Assembly (NCBI GenBank): GCA_001766655.1
Contig: MJCC01000008.1
Span: forward strand, 125,008-189,007
DNA length: 64,000 bases
Reading direction: 5' to 3'
Origin: Phytomonas francai
Taxonomy: Eukaryota; Euglenozoa; Kinetoplastea; Trypanosomatida; Trypanosomatidae
Both the position numbers and the translations under genes were made by a program. Each line of letters begins with the position of its first letter. Position 1 is the first letter of the stretch. Under the pieces are notes generated by a model, which was not told the origin of the DNA, did not search any database, and was given only the letters and a program-made list of their open reading frames with translations. This document shows, piece by piece, positions 30,375 to 39,399 of the stretch.

Positions 30375-30610
30375 AAGGACCTGTTCATCTGTTACGAACC
30401 GTTGTGCGGAAACGTTGGGTGAAGAGCTCAAATTCTGTGATGCCGCACATTGTACGAGATGTAAAAAAAAGACAAGTTAGCTTGCTACATCTTTGAGCAT
30501 ATTCGCTGCGTGTAGATTTTAATGTAAATAACAAAGTCTTTACATTTTTCTTGTATAACTGTAGTCGTCAGCTTGATATAAAAATGTCATTATTCACTGA
30601 ATTTTCCGAT

Positions 30611-30644
<34 letters not shown>

Positions 30645-30747
30645 TGTGTGTGTTTGTATCCTTGCTTTTGTTCCTGCCACCCATCCACCTACCCACCCCC
30701 CTCTGTCACTACCATATCCATATTGCATAAGCTTATTTCGACTAGCG
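30375..30747. other. Intergenic spacer with TA repeat
   Basis: No gene seen. The (TA)n repeat at 30613-30642 is followed by a C/T-rich tract (about 30660-30722) and AG dinucleotides (30734, 30743) before the ATG of TMA16. Confidence 0.5.
30613..30642. repeat. (TA)n microsatellite
   Basis: About 30 bases of alternating T and A. Confidence 0.8.
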
Positions 30748-31503
30748 ATGGCATGCAAAAATGTCAAGGGCAATGAGAAAAAGGAAATCAGGCAGCTTTC
30801 ACACCCACGCGACCGACGTGTGCGGCAGCTAGAAAAGAAAAAGAAACGCGACGAGCGTCTAGTTGAAAGGAAGAACAAGATCAAGGCCGGTGATGCACAA
30901 AAAGTGGCGCGCTTCTTCTGGTTTCGCGAGCAGTGCAAAGCTCTTGGGCACACGCACAAGCCAATCTCCTCAGATGAAGCTCTGTCTCTGGTACAGCTTT
31001 ACATCAATCGTAACCAGAAGGAAATTGGCGAGCTCATGTCGCTGCGCAACCCACCCCATGGGCGCATCAAGCAACTAGAAGCGATGTTCGAGGCTGAAAT
31101 GGAAGCGTTTCGCTCCACCAAAGGCGTTGTCATTCCCTCTTTAGCGGACGCAGACGATGTAGAGATTCTGACTGAAATCTGGGACGGACAGGCGGAAACG
31201 GCGCTAGTGGTGCCAGTGCACCATGTTTCGCTGGGTCAAAGAGTAATTGATAAAAATAAGCTGCAGTCGCTAGAGGTACGTATCAAAAGTATTGATGCGA
31301 TACGACAAGATGGTATGTCGATTCTACCAAAGCTCTTCAAACCTAACATTAAAGCGAAAAAAACGGAAAAAAAATCAGTTAAGCGTCTGGCATCCACCTC
31401 CGAGGACTTGCAGAGGCGCAGCATCTTAAAATCGAAAAAAATACAACGTGAAAAACAAAGCCTCGTACGTGAAGCCATCCTCCGGGAACGGCGCGGTAAC
31501 TAA
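30748..31503 (+). CDS. TMA16: TMA16 homologue, 60S ribosome-associated protein
   Basis: A 251-residue protein. The N-terminal basic stretch with SHPRDRRVRQLEKKKKR, followed by FFWFREQC and a YINRNQKEIGELMSLRNP helix, matches TMA16, a 60S pre-ribosome-associated factor. The C-terminus is extended and basic, longer than the yeast (178) and human (203) proteins. The open frame runs upstream to 30640, but that part is a proline-rich translation of the pyrimidine tract. The ATG at 30748, after the tract and AG, is the likely start. Confidence 0.75.
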   Translation: MACKNVKGNEKKEIRQLSHPRDRRVRQLEKKKKRDERLVERKNKIKAGDAQKVARFFWFREQCKALGHTHKPISSDEALSLVQLYINRNQKEIGELMSLRNPPHGRIKQLEAMFEAEMEAFRSTKGVVIPSLADADDVEILTEIWDGQAETALVVPVHHVSLGQRVIDKNKLQSLEVRIKSIDAIRQDGMSILPKLFKPNIKAKKTEKKSVKRLASTSEDLQRRSILKSKKIQREKQSLVREAILRERRGN

Positions 31504-31689
31504 TGTCAGGTAAACCCGATAACATAAATACACGTTTAATGAAAAGAAAAAAAGATTCGAAAGAAAATCTCTGGGCAGCTGAACCTTTAAGTGCTGGTGC
31601 GAGGGAGGAAAGGACACCCCCACCCCGGATTCACAAACCACCACTTTCCCTCCCCCTCTCTTTCGTCTTCCAGAACCACAAAAAAAGGG

Positions 31690-31695
31690 AAAAAA
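31690..31695 (-). terminator. Pol III T-run for tRNA-iMet
   Basis: Six A on the + strand are six T on the - strand, just downstream of the tRNA. Confidence 0.6.
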
Positions 31696-31699
31696 TGTT

Positions 31700-31770
31700 A
31701 GCACCGGTTGGTTTCGATCCAACGACCTATGGGTTATGAGCCCATCGCGCTTCCACTGCGCTACGGTGCT
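31700..31770 (-). tRNA. Initiator tRNA-Met (CAT)
   Basis: Cloverleaf on the - strand. The acceptor AGCACCG/CGGTGCT has seven pairs including an A1-T72 pair. The anticodon loop is CTCATAA on a GGG/CCC stem. The T arm is GTTGG-ATCGAAA-CCAAC. A1:U72, three G-C pairs in the anticodon stem, and A54/A60 in the T loop are hallmarks of eukaryotic initiator tRNA rather than elongator Met. It is the leftmost gene of the Pol III cluster, convergent with the + strand protein genes to its left. Confidence 0.92.
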
Positions 31771-31842
31771 GCTGAGCCCTGAAAGTTCAGGATGGTCTGC
31801 GTGAGTTAATGAATGAGGCTAAGTACACGCGCGCTAGTATCC

Positions 31843-31914
31843 GGTCGCTTGGTCTAGTGGTATGATTCCTGTTTTGGGTACAGGAGGTCACGGGTTCAAT
31901 TCCCGTAGCGACCC
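31843..31914 (+). tRNA. tRNA-Pro (TGG)
   Basis: Cloverleaf on the + strand. The acceptor is GGTCGCT/AGCGACC. The anticodon stem CCTGT/ACAGG encloses TTTGGGT, anticodon TGG. The T arm is ACGGG-TTCAATT-CCCGT. T5 follows immediately. Confidence 0.95.
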
Positions 31915-31919
31915 TTTTT
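31915..31919 (+). terminator. Pol III T-run for tRNA-Pro
   Basis: Five T directly after the discriminator base. Confidence 0.7.
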
Positions 31920-31947
31920 GGTTAATTTTCAAGTTGAGGTTGTGGAG

Positions 31948-31952
31948 AAAAA
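31948..31952 (-). terminator. Pol III T-run for tRNA-Cys
   Basis: Five A on +, equal to five T on -, three bases past the tRNA 3' end. Confidence 0.6.
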
Positions 31953-31955
31953 CAT

Positions 31956-32027
31956 AGGACCCACCCGGGTTTGAACCGGGGACCATTCGGACTGCAGCCG
32001 AACGCTCTACCACTGAGCTATGAATCC
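31956..32027 (-). tRNA. tRNA-Cys (GCA)
   Basis: Cloverleaf on the - strand. The acceptor is GGATTCA/TGGGTCC (with G-T pairs). The anticodon stem TTCGG/CCGAA encloses CTGCAGT, anticodon GCA. The T arm is CCCGG-TTCAAAC-CCGGG. It lies head-to-head with the U5 snRNA gene about 95-100 bases away. In trypanosomatids the A and B boxes of such a divergent tRNA serve as the promoter of the snRNA. Confidence 0.94.
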
Positions 32028-32120
32028 GATGATGCGGTGTTTATTAAAATAGAAGGTAGATTTATAATTTTATAATGAACTTTTGTGAAATCAGATATTT
32101 ATGATGTAGAAAAGACAGCT
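31956..32120. promoter_or_regulatory. Shared tRNA-Cys / U5 promoter region
   Basis: Known trypanosomatid U2, U3, U6 and 7SL-type genes use the A and B boxes of a divergent tRNA about 100 bases upstream as extragenic promoter elements. The tRNA-Cys/U5 spacing here fits, so its internal boxes are inferred to drive U5. This is by analogy and is not proven from the sequence. Confidence 0.6.
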
Positions 32121-32209
32121 AGTACGGATTGGCATCGCCGCTTCGACTTTTACTAAGCGGCGCAGCCGAACTACTAACTAAAATTTTGGGGCCCTCGGGC
32201 TTGGTCCTT
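32121..32209 (+). ncRNA. U5 spliceosomal snRNA
   Basis: The core is a stem-loop CGCCGCTT (32136-32143) / AAGCGGCG (32155-32162) whose 11-base loop is CGACTTTTACT. It carries the invariant U5 loop I element (CTTTTACT) that contacts exon ends. An outer helix TTGGC (32129-32133) / GCCGA (32165-32169) fits the U5 stem. Then comes a single-stranded Sm site AAAATTTTGG (32180-32189). A 3' hairpin can form from GGGCC (32189-32193) and GGTCC (32203-32207). The divergent tRNA-Cys upstream fits trypanosomatid snRNA promoters. The 5' and 3' ends are approximate. Confidence 0.88.
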
Positions 32210-32249
32210 GACACAAAAAGAAGGTATGTGAATAGTTCTCCATCAGCAA

Positions 32250-32331
32250 GGTGAGATGGTCGAGTGGTCTAAGACGTTGGATTAAGGTTCCAATCCTTTC
32301 GAGGGCGTGGGTTCAAACCCCACTCTCATCA
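32250..32331 (+). tRNA. tRNA-Leu (AAG)
   Basis: Class II tRNA with a long variable arm (TCCTTTCGAGGGC). The acceptor is GGTGAGA/TCTCATC. The anticodon stem TTGGA/TCCAA encloses TTAAGGT, anticodon AAG. The T arm is GTGGG-TTCAAAC-CCCAC. Confidence 0.93.
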
Positions 32332-32332
32332 A

Positions 32333-32336
32333 TTTT
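32333..32336 (+). terminator. Pol III T-run for tRNA-Leu
   Basis: Four T two bases after the discriminator. Confidence 0.55.
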
Positions 32337-35300
32337 CCTTCCCCAGCATCGTCCTAAGGAGGATGATTAGGTAATTAATAATAAAACCATGCGGACGAAA
32401 CGTACTTCTTTTTATTCATAAACTGATCTGCTTATAATCTTTTAAAGTTTAGAAAAAATCTATTAGAGGAAAATATCTTTAAAGCGGTGCGTAAATCCAG
32501 CGCTTCTACTTTTTATACCATCGAAATGGAAGAATCAAACTGTAAAACCGATATTTTTCAATGAAAAATCTACTGCCTCCGCAAATAGCTTTTATATGGA
32601 TTAAAATTTGTATTGATATATCTAAAAAAATTAAAAAAATTATACAACTATAATATACATTTTTATATAGTCACAATAACTTTATAATCGTTTTATGTTT
32701 ATAAGCCATTGGCACCCACATATTTGTTATATCAATATTTTAAAGACTCCAATATTAGTTTTTTTTTTAATAACACCCTCACATTTAGAAAGGGATCCTA
32801 AATAATCATGGCGCCAAAGCGCTCACCGACAAGAAAGCTCCTAGAAAAATAGAAACAGATCACCCCTATATCGAGATGCAGTGTTTTGCACAGTGGCTTC
32901 CGCCAGCCCCATAAAACACTGTATAATTTGTACTTTTTATGAAGCAAAATCAGCAAATATATTATGTTAAAATATGTTGAAGTAGATTCGCCTTCAATCA
33001 AGTGGGGTAGCATTTTTAAATTTTTTTGTTTTTAAACCATAGGAAGCCACACAAAACCAAAATAAATAATATATAGGATACAAATTTAGCATAATAGTAA
33101 TAATAATAAATTTCAGATACATTATCATGTGCTATTCCATTAAAAATGCTGTTTCGGCCAACTTAATTGAATACATAATTTTTATGGGAAAATATTTTTA
33201 TTTTAATCATATCATCCATTGATGCTCACATAATTTTCAGTTTAAAATAATTAATGATGTTTTAATGAATATGATGGCTTAAAATTTACATAGCTGAAAA
33301 AAAATACTTTTTTATATATTATATATGGTGAAATTAAGAATATAATCATAATTATTTTTAAAAATATTTTCGTATTATTGAGAAGAAAACAAATTAGCTG
33401 TCCCAGAGACCCAAATTTGTGAAACGGAGTAAGAAATCTGCATTTTAAGATTTGGATTCTCTTTTTTTATTAGTAATTGGCTGAAAACTGAAAAATAAAT
33501 GTATCCCAGGTAGGAAAAACATATTAATAGTCACTAATTTATAGATATCTGTGATTCAAATATGTGGTGTAATAAGGTGTATTGAAATAATCCAATATAC
33601 GAATCTAAAGTTGGATTTTTTGTCAAGTTTAATGTTTCATTCCCCCCCCCGCACACACTGAACCCTTCATGTGGCTATATCGTATTAATTCCTATTTTTT
33701 TCCCCCAAGGCTTCGTAAATTATTAAAAAATTGTTTAATAGGCAAACAATCAATAATTTCTGATAAGTTACAATTGCATATGATCTAATGTGTTGCAAAA
33801 ATTGCTCACAAATCTGGGTTTAAAGGTGGGGAATGGGGGGGGGGATTTAGTTTCTCAGCCTACTTCTATTTATTTCGTAGAAACGATCCTATTAATTTTT
33901 ATTATGAAATAATACTGCCTTTTTATGTAAAAAAATTTACCATACATTGGAAGTATAGGAAAACTTTATATTCCACATTGTTATGGGTTGAGATGCTCTG
34001 AATAATTTTTTTTTGAGCGAGCCCAAAGGAGTGAATCGTTTAACGAAGGGGGTCTTAAAGTAATAATTTTAAAATAATAAGGCCTAAATTTTCAATTCAG
34101 GGTGACCTTAAATATTTCAAAGTGCGTTGGTTCGATGGTGTTTTACTCCCCCCCCCCCCTATCCATTGACCCTATTTTTTTTCAAGGCCCATTAGGCTTC
34201 GAATTCACCCCCCAATACTGCGTGGTATTAAATGGAAACTTGAATAGGTCAATACTCTTATTCATTGAAAACATATCAGTTGACCAAGCGTGGGGGATTT
34301 TAACTGCTGTGGGTTATTTTCAAAATTGAGGCTCAGTGGTGTGTGTGTGGTTCTCGTAGATTTTCGTTTTCGAAGCTTCCTAGCGACTGTGCCTCGATAT
34401 GTGCTGGACATTTTTTATTAAAAAACTGTAAAATTACAAAATGGGCATCTTCCGTGTCTCAATATTTATCCGCCAAGGCTCTGGTAAACGCAGTTTCTTT
34501 TTATTACAAACATTTTTATCTAAGCATCAGTTCCATTTTTGATCGGGATGGATTTTTTATGCCATAATCGTCTCAAATTTTAAAACAAAAGGTCATGATA
34601 CATTTATGAATAATAACGAATGATTATTTCAAGAAAAAGTTTCATAGGCCACAAATGGGGAAAAAAAATGGCCCGTGTGGTGGTCAGAAAATGCGTTCCC
34701 ATTTTTCCTTTTTCGTGCGCCAAGTTCTTCAAACTTGAAAGATGAAGATAAATATTGAACTGGGCGTCTTTTTCCAACCCGGAGGGGGGGGGGGGGGCTG
34801 GCATTCGAGGTTAGGATGGAAAGTCCATTGGCTTATCCTTTTCTGCGGTATATGTCGGGCACTTCTACGTGGTACCGCGGATTGGTATCCCGACGGGGTG
34901 GGCCCAAGCGCCCACAAGCCCACCCGAACGCGCTTGCGGGCTTAGATGCCGATACTGGTGGGGTATGCGGCGGGGCCTTTATTAAGACTACTCGGGAGGA
35001 GGTCAAACTTCGACCAAACACTGTTATAGCTTATGCAACCCAAAAGATCACTCGTCGAGTTCTGTGAGGTAGACAGGCGCTTCTTTTGCACTATGGCGAA
35101 ATCTGGGTAATACTCACTATGGGAAAGGAAAAAAAAATATTATGGAGGGGTTGATCGCGGCATTTTGAAGTGCGAATGTCGCTTGGTTTGCGGTTGGCGC
35201 CACTTAAAAACCCATAGCCAAGTTCAAACCCCCGGCACGTAGTCCCCTTTGTTTCGAGCCAAAGTAGCGTTTCCTGTCTCTCAGAGGCGGCGGAATGCAT

Positions 35301-37567
35301 TTTTACCAAGATTCCCTGCATTAGAAGCACACTTTTTTAAAATAGTGATTCGGAAAGTTTTTTTTTTGTGTGTGTGGGGGGGTCGGTGCGGCTTCCATGC
35401 CCACCCCCGCGTGCGTATATATATATTTTTTGATATCAGCTTTCCCAGGGACTTTGCAGAAGCAAAGGCCGATGGTTTTTATTAGAGGTGACATTTGTTT
35501 TACACTTGGGCCCCCGTGCCGAAAAAATCTTTTAACAATGAGAGGAATTTGTACAATTACATTGCAATAGGATTCTAATGAGTATTTTTGCACCGCGGGT
35601 ATTTTAAAATAATAAGAATGCAGATAATCAATTAATTGCTTGAAAAGTTTTGGTCAGGAATATTTTATAATTTGCGGAAAATATGTGAATACGTAATTCA
35701 ATATTCGCTTATGTATTCCTTCGATTCATTTCAAGACCCCAAATATTGTTGGGATAATTATATGCGATTTTTTTAAATTTCGTGTTTATGGAAATTAAAT
35801 TTGACGAACTTATTAACTGCATTGCGTTCGTCAATTTATAAGATATACAAATATCTTAAAACCGAAGAAGAAATAACTGGAAGAAGAGAAATTTTTAAAT
35901 AATAATTTTGACTATATTCTGGAGCTATAGTATACAAAAGGTCTTTCTGCAGAACAATATGAGCCATTTTTTGTTTAGAGTTACACTATCTAAAAGAGAC
36001 CGGTAACGAAACCCATGAAATTCATTCATATAATTTTCGGAAAAATGCCGACATATTGTCATAAATGCTATTTTATTACAATTTCATTATAGTCTAAAAT
36101 TCAAGAAGTGGCTTAGCTTTGAGCAGTTATATTTTTATTTAGAGGTGCAACCGAAAAAATAGTTAAAAATTTGCTTGTGGTGAATCCATTCGCAAGTAGT
36201 AAAGTTTCCTTTGCTGTGTGTTTTTAAATAATTTTTTAAAAAGTATGCCATTTCAAAAGTTAAGTCATTTTTTTAAGTAAAATGTACATGATATTACTTC
36301 TTTAAAAGTTAAGTGCACCACCAAGGCGCAGAGTTTTTTTTTTGCCTTAATAAGGGAAAGCTTCAAGCATCAATATATCTTTGGTAATAATTTAAGTGAT
36401 AGATATATCAGAGATATCAAAAGCTGAGTTTTAAAGTAAATAATATATGTACTGAATTCAGAAGAAATCGTCAGCCCACTGTGGGGTTCTAAGATTACTA
36501 AAGAACCATTGTGGGAAATACAAAGCTGATTCTTCAACGCGATTTAATAACTGATTTAATGCTTAAAATTCATATGCACAAGATAACTTTCCATAATAAT
36601 CATAATGAATTATAACATTACTCTTTTCTCCCTCCCCTCCAGAATATATATGATACTGAAGCAATGAACATCATATCTATTAAATCTGCTTTTCTGGAAG
36701 TAAATTCCTCTTCAGTATACAAAGGGCTACACCAAAAAATATTCAATAAAAATAATCATAATCTAATAAATACTTTTACTTATTTTTAATAGTTTAAGGA
36801 CTTAGAAACGTGTCTGTAAAGACGTAACAGAAGGTCTATAAAGCAGCATTTATAACTAGCATTTATTTATTTGATTGGATTTTTTTCGCAGGGAAAATAT
36901 GCAATTCAAAAAAAAATGTTGTTTTATTATTTGAAAGCATTTATTACTCATCTTTGAATGTGGAAACTCGATTACGTAGAGCTACTTTGTGTTTTACATG
37001 TATCCTCTATTAAATATTTTATTGAATATGTTAGAGTATTCGCTTATATACTGCAGAAAGTATTAAAAAAACCTTTTAAGTTACAAAAGTAAATTACAGA
37101 TTTGATTTCCTTTGCTAACTTGCCGATCAAGCTTTTCAGGTGATTTCTTTTTTAAAGATAGAATAAAATAAATAAATATATGTGTATTTTAGCTGAATAT
37201 TTTAGAGAAAACTTAATGATATTAAGGACTTAGATAGATAACTATATACATATATTTAAAATATCATGCATTGCTACTTCAGCTTAATAGAATTTGAATG
37301 TAATAGTCTATTACAGCCAACTCGATGAAGAATTTAATCCTGCTTCATTTTTTTAAATATGCAATTCATACAATTACTGATAAGCTTTTTTTATTTTGAA
37401 ATATACCAAATGAGCAAATTTATTTGACACAATGTAAGTATAATATCAATTCATCACCAAGAAATATTTCTTAAGCCGGTGGTATTTCTGATTTAATAAA
37501 ATTCTGCATGCATAGATATTTCATCAGAAATATTCCACTTTTTCCTATCAAATTTTACAAGTTTTGA
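32337..37567. other. AT-rich gene-free gap, possible PTU boundary or centromere
   Basis: About 5.2 kb with no convincing ORF on either strand; for example, bases 33181-33240 are 14/60 G or C. It contains short homopolymers of G or C (33642-33650, 33835-33844, 34148-34159, 34784-34797) and one GC-richer island near 34740-35560. It lies directly after the Pol III cluster, and the protein genes on both sides point the same way. No tandem satellite array was noticed by eye. Confidence 0.6.
34740..35560. other. GC-richer island within the AT-rich gap
   Basis: The composition rises sharply. Short open frames occur in several registers on both strands but none is long or recognisable. A B-box-like GGTTTGAACTT occurs on the - strand near 35225. 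It could be a decayed gene, a retroposon or tRNA-derived relic, or a regulatory/transcription-start element. Confidence 0.35.
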
Positions 37568-38122
37568 ATGAGAAGAATAAAATTTACAAGGAGTGTGGTC
37601 CCTGTATTTTCACGTTTTTTATCTCGATGGAATGATGACTCAGATGGATTTGATTGGAAGACACGTGACTTACAAGATAAGCGTGTCTTAGCTATGAGTT
37701 ATATTAGTGATATAAAAAAAAGAGCACCAATCCATGATGCAATCCGCATAAAGGCTCAGATTAATAATGAGGCTCTTGATTACGACGGAGAGCCAAGCAG
37801 CCTTTTTGATCCGATTGCTTCTTCAACAGACCATGGGGAAACGTATGAAGATGTAAAGAAGTATATGGAGACTGTTATGGACGATTTGTTAGATGAGTTT
37901 TCGGATGACATCCCTAATCTCATTCCTGAAAGTGATGCTTCCTTGTTAAAGGATGAATTTTTCGGTGATGAGAAAATGCAGTCGGATTGCCTAAGAAAAT
38001 GGCTGAATTTCCGACGTGCGACAACAGATTATCAAAGCTATTTATCTATTCCGATTTCGGAACAAAATGCTTGGTCAGCGTGGTATTTGAGACATGTAAA
38101 GGGAGATTTGACAAAGTCATAA
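37568..38122 (+). CDS. Unknown protein, probable mitochondrial targeting
   Basis: A 184-residue protein I do not recognise. The N-terminus (MRRIKFTRSVVPVFSRFLSRW) is basic and amphipathic like a mitochondrial presequence. The rest is acidic and helical, ending with WLNFRRATTDYQSYLSIP and NAWSAWYLRHVKGD. A mitoribosomal or respiratory accessory protein is possible but unsupported. It is the first gene after the gap and has AT-rich codon use. A 15-C run (38125-38139) follows its stop. Confidence 0.65.
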   Translation: MRRIKFTRSVVPVFSRFLSRWNDDSDGFDWKTRDLQDKRVLAMSYISDIKKRAPIHDAIRIKAQINNEALDYDGEPSSLFDPIASSTDHGETYEDVKKYMETVMDDLLDEFSDDIPNLIPESDASLLKDEFFGDEKMQSDCLRKWLNFRRATTDYQSYLSIPISEQNAWSAWYLRHVKGDLTKS

Positions 38123-38124
38123 TT

Positions 38125-38139
38125 CCCCCCCCCCCCCCC
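38125..38139 (+). repeat. Poly-C tract (15 C)
   Basis: Fifteen consecutive C immediately after the stop of the preceding gene. Confidence 0.85.
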
Positions 38140-38287
38140 GATTTAAACCATTCAACAACAAAAAATTCTTATAGTTAAGCAAAATTAGTATTTTAAATCG
38201 GAATGTATTTTGTTATTATTTTTAATCTGTTTCTTTTCACTAACCAGAAAAATCAAAAAATCCAAGGAATTAGGAAGCCAAATACAG

Positions 38288-38494
38288 ATGATAATATTGG
38301 TGACATTAGTGTTTCTTTTTTTCTGCGTTACAGACGCGAAAGGGACGGAGGCCGATACACAGGTCATATCGCTTTCCGGAAGTTCAGCAGCTGGCCTCGT
38401 CATTGGTATTGGATTAATCGGAATATTATTATTCTCGGTGAAAATACTTGAAGGAATCCAGATTTCTAATTCAGGTGATTTGGCAGAAGACTGA
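38288..38494 (+). CDS. Tiny secretory/type I membrane protein
   Basis: A 68-residue ORF that would encode a signal peptide (MIILVTLVFLFFCVTDA), a short lumenal segment, one Gly/Ala/Ser-rich transmembrane helix (SSAAGLVIGIGLIGILLF) and an acidic cytoplasmic tail. The frame continues upstream to 38210 without ATG; ATG 38288 gives the signal peptide. A second overlapping frame from 38203 also opens with ATG but is less protein-like. No family is recognised. Confidence 0.5.
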   Translation: MIILVTLVFLFFCVTDAKGTEADTQVISLSGSSAAGLVIGIGLIGILLFSVKILEGIQISNSGDLAED

Positions 38495-38697
38495 GGTAAG
38501 CCTTTGCATTTTTAATTTCTTTTAGTACCAAATTTAATACAATAAGATACTTCCCCTCACCCCTGATGGAAGTTTCCACACAAATTCAAAATAACGCAAA
38601 AAAGAAATGAAACAATAATGTGGATGAATTATACATTTTTTCTTCTTTAATTCTTTTTATCATTTGCGTAGTGATAAAAACTATAGTTAAGCATGCC

Positions 38698-39240
38698 ATG
38701 GACGACGAGGTAATTAATATATTGCTGGACTATAGTGCCGCTAGGACTGTTTCTCGTCATGCTATTGTAGCATATCATTTACTAAATAACATTGCGAAGA
38801 TTTCATATACTTCGAAAACGATTGCGTGCGCATGTCTGTTGTATGCGTTAAAGGAACGTAACAAAACGCATTTAGTCAGTAATCTGAGGGAGCTCCGTCG
38901 TACTTGCAATGATTGTGAAGTAGTTGCATTGGAGCTGTTTCTAATACAAACGATACGAAGGAAAATTCTTTTGATCGAAGGATGCATTCGTTTGGCATTA
39001 AAGAAGCTTGTTGACTTACATCCAGAATTAGGCAAGTTTAAAGAAGATTTAGTTCTGATCGCCCTTTTTCTGGCTGAAAGGCTTTACAAAAAAAGTTACT
39101 GCCTCTGGCCGGAAAGCGCTGCCATGGCGACTTTGATTGCTGCTTGCAAGTTGCTTGCTCTTAGTCCGGGAAGCTTATCTGACGAGCTGCAGACACAGCA
39201 AGTTTCTGAAATGGTAGATTTCCTGTCCACTACTGTGTAA
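38698..39240 (+). CDS. Cyclin-fold-like helical protein
   Basis: A 180-residue, all-helical protein. TIACACLLYALKERN and AAMATLIAACKLLALS are reminiscent of cyclin-box helices (small-residue helices followed by basic residues), and two such repeats with about 100 residues between them fit a two-fold cyclin. There is no definite cyclin motif, so this is a weak call. The frame opens at GTG 38620, but the T-rich tract and GTAG near 38668-38672 suggest the ATG at 38698. Confidence 0.5.
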   Translation: MDDEVINILLDYSAARTVSRHAIVAYHLLNNIAKISYTSKTIACACLLYALKERNKTHLVSNLRELRRTCNDCEVVALELFLIQTIRRKILLIEGCIRLALKKLVDLHPELGKFKEDLVLIALFLAERLYKKSYCLWPESAAMATLIAACKLLALSPGSLSDELQTQQVSEMVDFLSTTV

Positions 39241-39399
39241 TTATTAAACATCTTCCTTAATATTTTGAGTTTAGTTATTGAGTCATTTTTTTTTTGTCGA
39301 ATTACTACTTATTGCTCAAAATTATCTTTTTAAAATCAATTTCCCATATATGTATATATATCACTATTTTTTAAAGCTGTCTTCCCTGTATTTCGGAAC

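Noticed and set aside
30640..30747. N-terminal extension of TMA16
   Set aside because: Proline-rich translation of a pyrimidine tract that lies before the likely splice acceptor; the family start is at 30748.
35195..35260. Possible tRNA on - strand (B-box-like GGTTTGAACTT)
   Set aside because: No cloverleaf could be drawn: the T stem does not pair and no A box lies at the right distance.
38203..38451. 83-codon ORF overlapping the tiny membrane protein
   Set aside because: The overlapping 38288 frame has a signal peptide and a clean transmembrane helix; this one has mixed, non-protein-like composition.
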